Shown here piece by piece: positions 8,035 through 15,578 of a stretch of DNA of 24,846 nucleotides. Both the position numbers and the translations under genes were made by a program. Each line of letters starts with the position of its first letter. The stretch's first letter is position 1. Origin of the DNA: Actinomycetes bacterium (GTDB lineage: Bacteria > Actinomycetota > Acidimicrobiia > Acidimicrobiales > UBA8190); the NCBI GenBank assembly GCA_021798135.1, contig JAJZYI010000010.1, positions 1 to 24,846 on the forward strand. The letters run 5' to 3'. The notes beneath the pieces are model-generated. The model was given only the letters and a program-made list of their open reading frames with translations. It had not been told where the DNA came from and did not search any database.

Positions 8035-11000
8035 GGCGCCACCGCCGCGCGGTCGCCGAGGACGCGGTCGCCGAGGGCGCGGTCGCGCCAGCGCTCGTTG
8101 AACAGGGCGATGTTCTCGGGCACCTTCCGGAACCGTTCCGGTCCGGACCGGGACTCGTGGTGCATGAGGAGCGCCCGGGGCGCGTAGAAGATCCGGTGTC
8201 CCATGTCGGCGATCGTCAGGCAGAGGTCGACGTCCTCGTTCCCGTTCCAGTACCCCTCGTGGAAGCCCCCGGCGGCCGAGAACACGGTGGCGCGCACGGC
8301 GAGGGCGGCGCCGGTGACCGCGGCGGGCTCGCAGCCAACCATGGCCTCGGCGTCGTTCCCGGGCCGCTCGCGGAGGCGGTGGACCCCGTGGATGGTCCCG
8401 TCGGAGCGGTCGACGGCGAGGTCGACCCCGGCGTGCTGGATGGTGCCGTTCGGGTAGAGCAGCCGCGCGCCCACGACGGCGACGTCCTCGTCGGCCCGCA
8501 GGGGGTCGAGGAGGGCCCGGAGCCAGCCGGGTGCCGCCTCGGTGTCGTTGTTCAGGAAGACGATGACGGGGGCGGTGGCCACGGCAGCGCCCTGGTTGCA
8601 GGCCCTGGCGAAGCCGAGGTTGACCTCGTTGCGGACGACGCGGAAGGAACCGTCGTCGGAGCCCGTGAGCGAGGCGGTGGCGTCCGTCGACCCGTTGTCG
8701 ACCAGGATGACCTCGTAGGTGCCCGGCTCGGTGGCCACGGCCAGGCTGCGGAGGCACTGCAGGGTGAGGTCCGCCTGGTTGAAGCAGGGGATGACGATGC
8801 TGGCCGCCGGGCCGCCCGGCCGCGGCGGGCGGGCTGCGGTGTCCAGGACGGCCTCGGCCAGCTCCGGGCAGAGCTGCCGGGTCTCGGCCAGGATGGCCCC
8901 GCGGGTGTCCGGGTCTGCGGCGCCGAGGACCCGCACCAGCCCCACGCGGCCGCGGTCGTCGTCGAACGCCCGGACCAGCACGGCGGCCGCCCGGGCCCGC
9001 GTGGCGGCGTCCCGGGCCGGGTCGGCGGCGATGGCGGCCACCGGGCACGCGGCGGCCTGGCCCGCCTGGCGGAGGCGGGCGGACCAGGCGAGGGCCCGCT
9101 CCAGCGGGAGCGACCGCGCGGCGCTGGCCGCGGTGGCGAGGACGGCCGTGCGGCGGTCGCCGGTCTCCCACAGGGCGTCGAGCGTGGCGTCGGCGACGTC
9201 GGGGCGAAGCTGCAGCACCTGCGCCAGGAAGGTCGGCTGCCGCTCCTCGGGGATGGCGGCGCCGATCTCGGCCAGGGACCGGCCGGCCCGCTGCAGGTAG
9301 TCGACGACGGTGCCGAGGTGCGTGTCGAGCACGCCCTGGTCGACGAGCACCGCGAGCAGGACGTCGGCGGCGTCGCCGGGGCAGCCGGCGGCCGCCAGGG
9401 CGTCGGCCCGCAGGGGGGCGAGCATGGTGGCGGTGTAGGCGAAGCCGTCCTCGTCGGCGGTGTGCTCGCCGAACGTGCCGAGCAGGGCGAGGGCCCGCTC
9501 GGGGTCGCCCCGCCGGAGGGCGAGGGACACCTCCAGGAAGTCGGCCAGGACCGGCGAGGTGCTGTCGCCCCGGAGCCGGTCGATCCACTCCTGCGCCTCG
9601 TCGAGGCGCCCCAGGAGGGCGTGGGCCTCGGCGAGGGAGCGCATGGCGAGGTGCCGGGTGACCCGGTTGTCCGTGAGCTCGAGCGCCTCCACCGAGGGTG
9701 CGATGGCGTCCTCGGGGCGTCCGGCGGTCAGGTACGAGCGGCCGAGCGAGGTGAGCGCGAAGCCGCGCTGCCAGCCCTCGGTGGTGGCGACCTCCTGCTC
9801 GGCCACCCGGAGGTTGCGCGCCGACTTGTCGCGGGCCCGCATCACCTCGTCGAGGTACCCGGTGTGCCGGATCCGGGCCGCCTCGAGCAGGGCCTGGTAG
9901 ATGGGGGCGTGCGTCGTCCGCCGGGCGATCTGCTCGTGGAGCTTGCCCGTCCACTCGCAGCGGGTCCTGCGGAAGAGCCGCGCCGCGTGGTGGATGAAGC
10001 CGGCGCCGACGCCGGCGCCGGTCAGGTTGTCGATCGGCACCGACCAGGCGTCGATCTCCTTCTTGGTGCGGACCAGCAGGTCGCGCAGGCCGGCGGGGTC
10101 GTCGCAGACGAGCGTCTCGTCGGCGTCGAGCCAGGCGATCCAGTCGCCCTGGCAGTGCTCGAGCGCGGCGTTGCGGGCCCGGGCGAAGTCGTCGTCCCAG
10201 TACCCGTCCACGACGGTGGCGCCCAGGTGCAGGGCGAGCTCCTGGGTGCCGTCGGTCGACCCGGTGTCGTACACCACCACCTCGTCGGCCACGTCCCGCA
10301 GCGACGCCAGGCAGTCGGCGAGGTTGGCGGCCTCGTCCTTCACGATGAGGCACGCGGACACGAGCGGGTGCCGGCGGCCGGCGCGCGTGGTGCCGGACTG
10401 GAACCGCTCCCGGTTCGACTCCTGCTCGGCGAACCAGTCGAGCCCGTTGGCCTCGAAGGTGCGGTGGCCCTCGTGGTGCACGAACGACTCGTGGCAGATG
10501 GCCAGGCCGTACCCGGCGCCGAGCAGCCGGCGGCACAGGTCGTCGTCCTCGTAGCCGCCGATGCCGTAGCTCTCGTCGAAGCCGCCGATCTCGTCGAAGG
10601 CGGACCGGCGGACGGCCAGGCAGAACCCGACCAGCCGGTCGACCGGGGTGGTCTGGCCCCGGTGCCCGGCCGCCCACGAGCGCGCGAAGGCGCGCATCTC
10701 TGCGACGCTCGTGTACGTCGCCTCGTCGACCTGCTGCGGGCCCGACACCATGTTCGACCGCGGCCCCGTGGCGCCGAGCGCGGGGTCGTCGGCGAGCGGC
10801 CGGACCAGCGCGTCGAGCCAGTGGCCGTGCACGAGCGTGTCGTTGTTCAGGAAGACGAGCACGCCGGTGCGCGCCGCCGCCGCCCCGTCGTTGCAGCCGC
10901 CGGCGAAGCCGCGGTTCTCCGGGTTGGAGACGACGTCGACCCAGGTCATCATCCGGAGCTGGGCGGCCGTGGCGTCGGTGGACCCGTTGTCGACCACGAC

Positions 11001-11108
11001 GACCTGGTCGTGGACGCCGAGCGTGGGCCGCAGCGACTGCAGGCAGGCCCGGGTGGCGGCCCACGCGTTCCAGGCCGGGACGACGACGGTGACCGGGGGG
11101 CGCTGCAT
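8031..11108 (-). CDS. Giant protein with three glycosyltransferase-2 domains and a TPR-like middle
   Basis: The 1025-residue protein has a first GT2 domain (about 6-215: VTVVVPAWNAW, VDNGSTDAT, FLNNDT 87-92, GGYEDDDLCRR 185-195). A second GT2 domain of the 'TPR-glycosyltransferase' kind follows (about 250-418: VSACLIVKDEAANLADC, YDTGSTDGT, WLDADE 326-331). An all-helical Ala/Leu-rich region (about 445-760) begins like tetratricopeptide repeats. A third GT2 domain closes it (about 769-988: ASIVIPCFNQADLTLQC, VDNGSTDAT, FLNNDTEA 851-858, GNEDVDLCL 956-964). All three keep their metal/nucleotide motifs, so all may be active. The chosen ATG (11108) lies 8 bases past a promoter -10 box, and no Shine-Dalgarno is seen; ATG 11120 would lie inside that box. 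It is the first gene of the glycan operon and is divergent from flagellin, so a flagellin O-glycosyltransferase role is plausible but unproven. Confidence 0.86.
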   Translation of the reverse strand: MQRPPVTVVVPAWNAWAATRACLQSLRPTLGVHDQVVVVDNGSTDATAAQLRMMTWVDVVSNPENRGFAGGCNDGAAAARTGVLVFLNNDTLVHGHWLDALVRPLADDPALGATGPRSNMVSGPQQVDEATYTSVAEMRAFARSWAAGHRGQTTPVDRLVGFCLAVRRSAFDEIGGFDESYGIGGYEDDDLCRRLLGAGYGLAICHESFVHHEGHRTFEANGLDWFAEQESNRERFQSGTTRAGRRHPLVSACLIVKDEAANLADCLASLRDVADEVVVYDTGSTDGTQELALHLGATVVDGYWDDDFARARNAALEHCQGDWIAWLDADETLVCDDPAGLRDLLVRTKKEIDAWSVPIDNLTGAGVGAGFIHHAARLFRRTRCEWTGKLHEQIARRTTHAPIYQALLEAARIRHTGYLDEVMRARDKSARNLRVAEQEVATTEGWQRGFALTSLGRSYLTAGRPEDAIAPSVEALELTDNRVTRHLAMRSLAEAHALLGRLDEAQEWIDRLRGDSTSPVLADFLEVSLALRRGDPERALALLGTFGEHTADEDGFAYTATMLAPLRADALAAAGCPGDAADVLLAVLVDQGVLDTHLGTVVDYLQRAGRSLAEIGAAIPEERQPTFLAQVLQLRPDVADATLDALWETGDRRTAVLATAASAARSLPLERALAWSARLRQAGQAAACPVAAIAADPARDAATRARAAAVLVRAFDDDRGRVGLVRVLGAADPDTRGAILAETRQLCPELAEAVLDTAARPPRPGGPAASIVIPCFNQADLTLQCLRSLAVATEPGTYEVILVDNGSTDATASLTGSDDGSFRVVRNEVNLGFARACNQGAAVATAPVIVFLNNDTEAAPGWLRALLDPLRADEDVAVVGARLLYPNGTIQHAGVDLAVDRSDGTIHGVHRLRERPGNDAEAMVGCEPAAVTGAALAVRATVFSAAGGFHEGYWNGNEDVDLCLTIADMGHRIFYAPRALLMHHESRSGPERFRKVPENIALFNERWRDRALGDRVLGDRAAVAP
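8047..8083. repeat. 15-bp tandem repeat at the 3' end of the large glycosyltransferase gene
   Basis: Units at 8047-8061 (GCGCGGTCGCCGAGG) and 8062-8076 (one base changed) are followed by a partial third (8077-8083). They encode the C-terminal RALGDRVLGDRAA. This is a second 15-bp array within a few codons of a GTGA junction in this operon. Confidence 0.85.
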
Positions 11109-11116
11109 GTGCGAGT

Positions 11117-11144
11117 GCATCGGCACGCTGCCGGCGCGGGTGAA
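11117..11144 (-). promoter_or_regulatory. Candidate sigma-28-type promoter for the glycan operon
   Basis: On the minus strand TTCA (11144-11141), 16 bases, then GCCGATGC (11124-11117). The octamer is identical to the boxes of the flhA and aminotransferase promoters. Eight bases separate it from ATG 11108, against seven at the aminotransferase gene, which predicts a leaderless transcript here too. The -35 element is the weakest of the set. Confidence 0.5.
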
Positions 11145-11265
11145 GCGCTCGGCCGGCGAGCGTGCCGACCTCCCACCGACGGTGGCTGCGAGGCGCCGGG
11201 AACCCTCCCCGCGGCGTCGGTGCGTGGTCGTCGCGTGCAGCCGGGCCTCAGCCCCGCGTGCACCC

Positions 11266-11333
11266 GGGCACCGGATGACGGGCGAGGCAGGCACAACAAT
11301 CGCACAACTGGCGTGCCCGGCCTGCCGGTGCCC
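11266..11333. promoter_or_regulatory. Dyads and a one-turn direct repeat next to the flagellin -35 element
   Basis: GGGCACCGG (11266-11274) is the inverse of CCGGTGCCC (11325-11333), which touches the -35 element. GGCAGGC (11286-11292) is the inverse of GCCTGCC (11320-11326). Between them GCACAAC occurs twice, at 11291-11297 and 11302-11308, 11 bases apart and so on the same helix face. These could be activator or repressor sites; no known regulator motif is recognised. Confidence 0.4.
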
Positions 11334-11361
11334 TCAAGATCCGCGCCGGGCGGGTCGAAGC
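11334..11361 (+). promoter_or_regulatory. Candidate sigma-28-type promoter for flagellin
   Basis: TCAA (11334-11337), 16 bases, then GTCGAAGC (11354-11361). The spacing equals that of the four other candidate promoters, but the -10 box is less like GCCGATAA. The transcript would have a leader of about 145 bases before the flagellin ATG. Confidence 0.42.
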
Positions 11362-11422
11362 ACTCCCAGGACCGGGCTTGGCTCGCCGCCTCCTCCCCAG
11401 GGTGCGGCGGCCGGGACCGGTC

Positions 11423-11509
11423 CGCATGCAACGGATGCGTTCGGGCGGTCGCCGGCAGCCGGCGCCGGCCGAGAGCGAGGGTCCCATGGACGGGACCGTG
11501 ATGAGGAGG
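11423..11509 (+). promoter_or_regulatory. Structured flagellin leader: hairpins, possible CsrA site and strong ribosome binding site
   Basis: CGCAT (11423-11427) pairs with ATGCG (11435-11439). GGTCCC-ATGGAC-GGGACC (11480-11497) is a 6-bp stem whose hexaloop contains ANGGA, the core of CsrA/RsmA sites. Six bases later comes the ribosome binding site AGGAGG (11504-11509), five bases from ATG and itself rich in GGA. A looped GGA site upstream of a second one on the Shine-Dalgarno is how CsrA controls the hag flagellin mRNA in Bacillus. Confidence 0.4.
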
Positions 11510-11514
11510 AACGG

Positions 11515-12351
11515 ATGTCTTCGCTCGTAGTGAACACCAACCTGTCGGCCATCGACGCCTACAACAACCTGAACACGACCGACGCCGCCATGACGAAGGC
11601 GATCTCGCAGCTTTCGTCCGGCCTGCAGATCCAGACGGCGGCCGACAACCCGGCCGGCTACGTGGTGTCCCAGGCGCTCGAGGCGCAGTCCAACGGCTAC
11701 ACCCAGGCGATCTCCAACGCCCAGAACGGCGTGTCGCTGATCCAGACGGCGTCGGGCGCGCTGAACCAGATCTCGTCGATCCTGCAGACCATGGACCAGC
11801 TGGCCCTGAGCTCGGCCAACGGCGCCACCAACGACACCAACTCGCTGAACGCCAACCAGCAGGAGTTCGCCGCCCTGCAGTCCCAGATCGACCAGATCGC
11901 CAACACCACGTCGTTCGGCACCACCGACCTGCTCAACGGGTCCTTCAGCAACCAGACCCTGCAGGTCGGCGCCTTCGACAACACCAACCAGCAGATCACG
12001 CTGAACATCGGCGCCGCGACGACCGGCGCCCTCGGGATCGGCACGAGCGCGGCATCGGTCGGCACGGCCACCGCCGCGGCCAACGCCGTCACCCTGGTGC
12101 AGGCGGCCATCAACCAGGTGGCCTCGCTCGAGGCGAGCGTCGGCGCCGTCCAGAACCAGCTGTCGGCGGTGGTGGCCAACCTGACCGTCGGCCAGCAGAA
12201 CCTGACGGCGGCCTACAGCGGCCTGGTGGACGTCAACTTCGCCCAGCAGACCACGCAGTTCACCACCGACCAGATCCTGATGCAGTCCGGTGTCGCCATG
12301 CTCTCCCAGGCGCAGCAGACACCGTCGCTCGTCCTGAAGCTGCTCGGCTGA
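11515..12351 (+). CDS. fliC: Flagellin
   Basis: The filament subunit, exported by the flagellar type III system. The 278-residue protein has the conserved D0/D1 ends: NTNLSAIDAYNNLNTTDAA at residues 7-25, then SSGLQIQTAADNPAGY, and at the C-terminus FTTDQILMQSGVAMLSQA with SLVLKLLG. The middle is short, so the outer D2/D3 domains are missing. It is notable for having no Arg, Cys, Trp or His and only two Lys, against about 13 Asp/Glu. Positions that are Arg in ordinary flagellins (for example in SSGLRI) are Gln. Many Ser, Thr and Asn residues could accept glycans. The start ATG has a strong AGGAGG site. A divergent glycan operon and downstream fliD and fliS fit the assignment. Confidence 0.95.
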   Translation: MSSLVVNTNLSAIDAYNNLNTTDAAMTKAISQLSSGLQIQTAADNPAGYVVSQALEAQSNGYTQAISNAQNGVSLIQTASGALNQISSILQTMDQLALSSANGATNDTNSLNANQQEFAALQSQIDQIANTTSFGTTDLLNGSFSNQTLQVGAFDNTNQQITLNIGAATTGALGIGTSAASVGTATAAANAVTLVQAAINQVASLEASVGAVQNQLSAVVANLTVGQQNLTAAYSGLVDVNFAQQTTQFTTDQILMQSGVAMLSQAQQTPSLVLKLLG

Positions 12352-12420
12352 TCCGGGGGCGCCACCACCTGACGGCGGGCGGGCGCCGGGTGGGGACGCC
12401 ACCGGGTCGGCATGGCGGGC

Positions 12421-12454
12421 CGACCGGTCCGGTGCGGCGGCACCGGGCCGGTCG
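12421..12454 (+). terminator. Strong GC hairpin between flagellin and fliD (terminator or processing/attenuation element)
   Basis: A stem of 15 base pairs (one G-U) is closed by a 4-base loop GGCG (12436-12439). The left arm is 12421-12435 and the right arm 12440-12454. No T-run follows, so it is not a classical intrinsic terminator. A second hairpin upstream (GGTCGGC 12405-12411 with GCCGACC 12419-12425) shares bases 12421-12425, so the two are alternative folds. The likely job is to keep flagellin mRNA far above fliD mRNA. Confidence 0.5.
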
Positions 12455-12536
12455 CCGGCCGGGCTCCGCCGAGCCAGCGGCGACGCGAGCCCGGTGGCCA
12501 GGGGCGGTTGGACGAGGACGACGAGGACGAGGCGAC

Positions 12537-15080
12537 ATGACGAGCTTCCCCACCAGCAACATCGGGCTGCAGACCCCCGCCATCATCGACAACAGCCTGG
12601 TCGGGAACTTCAACACGCAGGGGATCATCCAGGCGGAGCTGTCGCAGTACGAGCAGCCGATCGTCGACCTGAAGAACCAGCAGTCGACGCTCAACAGCAA
12701 CGTCGGCGACTACCAGCAGATCAACACCGACCTGCAGGCGCTGCAGACCGCGGCGCAGGCGCTGTCGACCTCGAGCGGCTGGCAGGCCCGCCAGGCCACC
12801 TCGTCGGACCCGGCGGTCGCCACGGCGACGGCGACGTCGGGCACGCCGACCGGGTCGATCCAGTTCGTGGTGCAGCAGCTCGCCTCGGCGGAGTCGATGG
12901 TGTCGTCGGGGAGCGTGGCGTCCACGGCGGACGTCGTCACCTCGGCGCCGGACTACCTCCTGTCCCAGGGCGGTGGCCAGCTCGGGTTCAGCCAGCTGGC
13001 CAGCTCGGGCCTCACCCTCGGGCAGCACACGATCGACGTGACCCAGGCGTCGCAGGCCGCCACCACGACCGGCACCGTCGCCCTGTCCGGCCAGAGCGGC
13101 ATCGCCGTCGGCTCCACCAACGACACCGTCAACGTGACCGTGAACGGCACGGCGTACACGCTGACGATCGGGGCGAGCCCCACCGGCGGCTACAGCGGGT
13201 CGGGGCTGCTCGGTGCCGTCCAGTCCGCCATCACCGCCGCCGGCGCCGGCGGCGTGCTGCAGGCCGGGTACAACAGCAGCGGCGACCTGGTCCTCTCCAC
13301 CGTCAACCAGGGGAGCACCCAGTCCCTGCAGGTCACGGGCGGGACCGCCCTCGGCACCCTGGGCCTGTCGGCCATGACGTCCGCGGCGACCGGGACGGCG
13401 GGCATCGTGAGCGTCGACGGCACGTCCACCACCCTCAACACCGTCACCGCCGGCGGCACCGTCTCGCTGGCGGCGCCGACGGGCTCGGTCTCGGCCACCA
13501 TCGCGTCGGCTCCGAGCACCGTGGGCGGGTCGCTGCTGCAGGTCGGCAGCCTGACGGCCACCGACGTGAGCACCGGCAACGGCTCGCTGGCCAACCTGGT
13601 GTCGAACATCAACGCTGCCGGCACCGGCATCACCGCGTCGGCGGTGGCGACCGGGACCAACCAGTACGTGCTGCAGCTGGCGTCGTCCACGACCGGCACC
13701 GCCGCCGACCTGTCGGTGAGCACCTCCGCATTCGCCGGCTCGGCGCTCGGGAGCATGAAGGTGGCGTCGGCCGGCGCCGACGCCCAGATCCAGGTCGGGG
13801 GATCGGGTGGCTACACGCTCACGTCCCAGAACGACACCTTCTCGGGGCTGCTCCCGGGCCTGTCGGTCACCGTCGCCGCCACCAGCACCAACCCCGTGAC
13901 GGTCACGGTGTCGCCCGACGCCACGACCGTCGCCGGCAACGTGAAGACGATGGTCGACGCCGCCAACACCGTCCTCGGCGACATCCAGAAGTACGCCGGC
14001 TACAACGAGGCGACCAAGACGGGCGGCCCGCTCATGGGCTCGGCCGTGCTGCAGAGCCTCACCAACCAGATCCAGTCGATCTTCGCCTCCAACTCGGGGA
14101 CCTCCACCCTGGGCAACGCCAAGAACGTCGGCATCTCGCTCACCGCCAACGGCACGCTCAGCTTCGACCAGGCCACCTTCGAGAGCGCCTTCGCCGCCAA
14201 CCCGACCCAGGTGGCGAACCTGTTCACCGAGGGCGGGACGTTCACGCCGTCGAGCAGCACCTACACCGGGCAGGTGTCGGTCTCGGCCGCGGGGACGGGC
14301 ACCCAGGCCGGGAGCTACGCCGTGAGCGTCAGCCAGTCGGCGCAGCAGGCCGTCGACACCGGCACGGCCCTGGGCTCCACGTCGGTGACGGCGGCGGAGA
14401 CGCTCACGATCGCCTCGGGCGGCACGTCGGTCAACTACACGACCACCGCCGGGGAGCCTCTGACCCAGGTCGCCAGCGGCATCAACAACGCGCTGGCCCA
14501 GGCCGGGCTGCAGCTGTCCGCCCAGGTGCTGAGCAGCGGCACGCAGCTCCAGCTGGCCAGCACGGCCTACGGGAGCGCGGCGTCGTTCTCGGTCACCTCC
14601 ACCAACACCGGCGCGGGCACGACCGGGCTGGCCGGCGCCACCGCCGGCACGCCGGCCACCTTCACCGGTGTCGACGTCGCCGGCACCATCGACGGCGTGG
14701 CGGCTGCCGGCAACGGCCAGTTCCTGTCCCTGCCGACGACGGCGTCGTCGCCGGCGGCGGGCCTGTCCCTGCAGGTGGCCGCCACCGGCATCACGAGCGC
14801 CACCACCCTCGGCACGATCGCCTACACGCCGGGCATCGCCCAGATGCTCACCAACGTGAGCGACGCCGCGTCCAACGCGGCCACCGGCTCGATCAGCGAG
14901 ACCGTCAAGAACCTGCAGAACCAGTCGCAGGGGCTCAACACCCAGATCCAGTTCTACGCCAACATCGCCGCCGAGGAGCAGAAGATGCTCACCAACCAGT
15001 ACGCGCAGCTCCAGACCACGCTGGGCACGCTGCAGAACCAGAGCCAGTCGCTGGCGTCGGCCCTGGCGGGCCTGGGCTGA
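12537..15080 (+). CDS. fliD: Flagellar filament cap protein FliD, enlarged
   Basis: FliD caps the filament and inserts flagellin. The N-terminal domain (about 7-120) has TQGIIQAELSQYEQPIVDL and a long helix with QINTDLQALQTAAQAL. The C-terminal domain starts near 455 (TTVAGNVKTMVDAANTVLG) and has GPLMGSAVLQSLTNQI and ANGTLSFDQATFESAFAANP with VANLF (about 535-560). The end (about 780-847) is a Gln-rich coiled coil, TVKNLQNQSQGLNTQ and onward. At 847 residues it is far longer than usual (about 450-550). Much of the excess is an insert at about 565-760 inside the C-terminal domain that includes a flagellin_IN-like stretch (DVAGTIDGVAAAGNGQFL, about 713-730). Only one Arg is present in the whole protein. 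ATG 12537 is preceded by GGACGAGG. Confidence 0.93.
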   Translation: MTSFPTSNIGLQTPAIIDNSLVGNFNTQGIIQAELSQYEQPIVDLKNQQSTLNSNVGDYQQINTDLQALQTAAQALSTSSGWQARQATSSDPAVATATATSGTPTGSIQFVVQQLASAESMVSSGSVASTADVVTSAPDYLLSQGGGQLGFSQLASSGLTLGQHTIDVTQASQAATTTGTVALSGQSGIAVGSTNDTVNVTVNGTAYTLTIGASPTGGYSGSGLLGAVQSAITAAGAGGVLQAGYNSSGDLVLSTVNQGSTQSLQVTGGTALGTLGLSAMTSAATGTAGIVSVDGTSTTLNTVTAGGTVSLAAPTGSVSATIASAPSTVGGSLLQVGSLTATDVSTGNGSLANLVSNINAAGTGITASAVATGTNQYVLQLASSTTGTAADLSVSTSAFAGSALGSMKVASAGADAQIQVGGSGGYTLTSQNDTFSGLLPGLSVTVAATSTNPVTVTVSPDATTVAGNVKTMVDAANTVLGDIQKYAGYNEATKTGGPLMGSAVLQSLTNQIQSIFASNSGTSTLGNAKNVGISLTANGTLSFDQATFESAFAANPTQVANLFTEGGTFTPSSSTYTGQVSVSAAGTGTQAGSYAVSVSQSAQQAVDTGTALGSTSVTAAETLTIASGGTSVNYTTTAGEPLTQVASGINNALAQAGLQLSAQVLSSGTQLQLASTAYGSAASFSVTSTNTGAGTTGLAGATAGTPATFTGVDVAGTIDGVAAAGNGQFLSLPTTASSPAAGLSLQVAATGITSATTLGTIAYTPGIAQMLTNVSDAASNAATGSISETVKNLQNQSQGLNTQIQFYANIAAEEQKMLTNQYAQLQTTLGTLQNQSQSLASALAGLG

Positions 15081-15091
15081 GGGGGAGCGCC

Positions 15092-15568
15092 ATGCCCAGA
15101 GGGTTCGCCACGGCCGAGGAGCTGCAGAACCGCTACCTCGGCGAGGCCATCGAGACGGCGACGCCGGCGGCACGGCTCGGCATGCTGCTCGACCGGCTGG
15201 AGCTCGACCTGCAGCGCGCCGACGCCGCCTTCGACGGTGGCGACCTCGCCGCCATCAACGACAACCTGGTGCACGCCCAGGAGATCCTGCTCGCCCTGGC
15301 CGGCACGCTGCGCATCGACGTGTGGGAGGGGGCGGCCCAGCTCGCCGGGCTCTACTACCACCTCCACGGCGAGCTCCTCGCCGCCAACATGGCCAAGGAC
15401 CGCGACCGGCTGGCCAAGGCGCGCCCGATGGTCGCCCAGCTGGCGGGGGCGTGGCGGGCCGCCATCTCGGGGGACACCACCGTCGCCGCTGGTGCAGCCA
15501 TCGCCGGCGGCGCGGCCATCGCCGCCAGCGCGGCGCCGGTGGCGGTGCCGGCCAGTGGCGCGGCGTGA
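15092..15568 (+). CDS. fliS: Flagellin export chaperone FliS
   Basis: FliS binds the flagellin C-terminus in the cytoplasm and prevents early assembly. The 158-residue product opens with FATAEELQNRYLGEAIETATPAARLGMLLDRLELDL, the standard FliS helix 1 and 2 pattern (tyrosine near the N-terminus, then 'P..RL..MLLDRL'). NDNLVHAQEILLALAGTLRID and LAGLYYHLHGELLAANMAKD follow. The last 35 residues are an Ala/Gly/Val-rich tail that is unusual for the family. GGGGGAG (15081-15087) is five bases before ATG. The gene starts 11 bases after fliD and is followed by the small gene at 15579. Confidence 0.92.
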   Translation: MPRGFATAEELQNRYLGEAIETATPAARLGMLLDRLELDLQRADAAFDGGDLAAINDNLVHAQEILLALAGTLRIDVWEGAAQLAGLYYHLHGELLAANMAKDRDRLAKARPMVAQLAGAWRAAISGDTTVAAGAAIAGGAAIAASAAPVAVPASGAA

Positions 15569-15578
15569 GGACGGCGCC

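Larger units (their letters stand above)
11109..11514. other. Intergenic regulatory region between the glycan operon and flagellin
   Basis: The 406-base gap between divergent genes holds, from left to right, the glycan operon promoter (11117-11144), a GC-rich stretch with nothing recognised (11145-11265), a dyad-rich zone (11266-11333), the flagellin promoter (11334-11361) and a leader of about 145 bases with hairpins (11369-11514). No convincing small gene was seen. Confidence 0.7.

Noticed and set aside
11109..11294. Longer starts for the large glycosyltransferase at 11294 or 11120
   Set aside because: The extra residues lack family similarity, and ATG 11120 lies inside the predicted -10 box.
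8157..11501. A 1114-codon open frame on the plus strand opposite the glycosyltransferase
   Set aside because: GC-rich third positions of the true minus-strand gene leave the opposite frame free of stops; the product has no domain or proper composition.
12213..15173. A 986-codon open frame opposite fliD
   Set aside because: It is the antisense shadow of fliD; repeated Arg/Gly/Ala text and no ribosome site.
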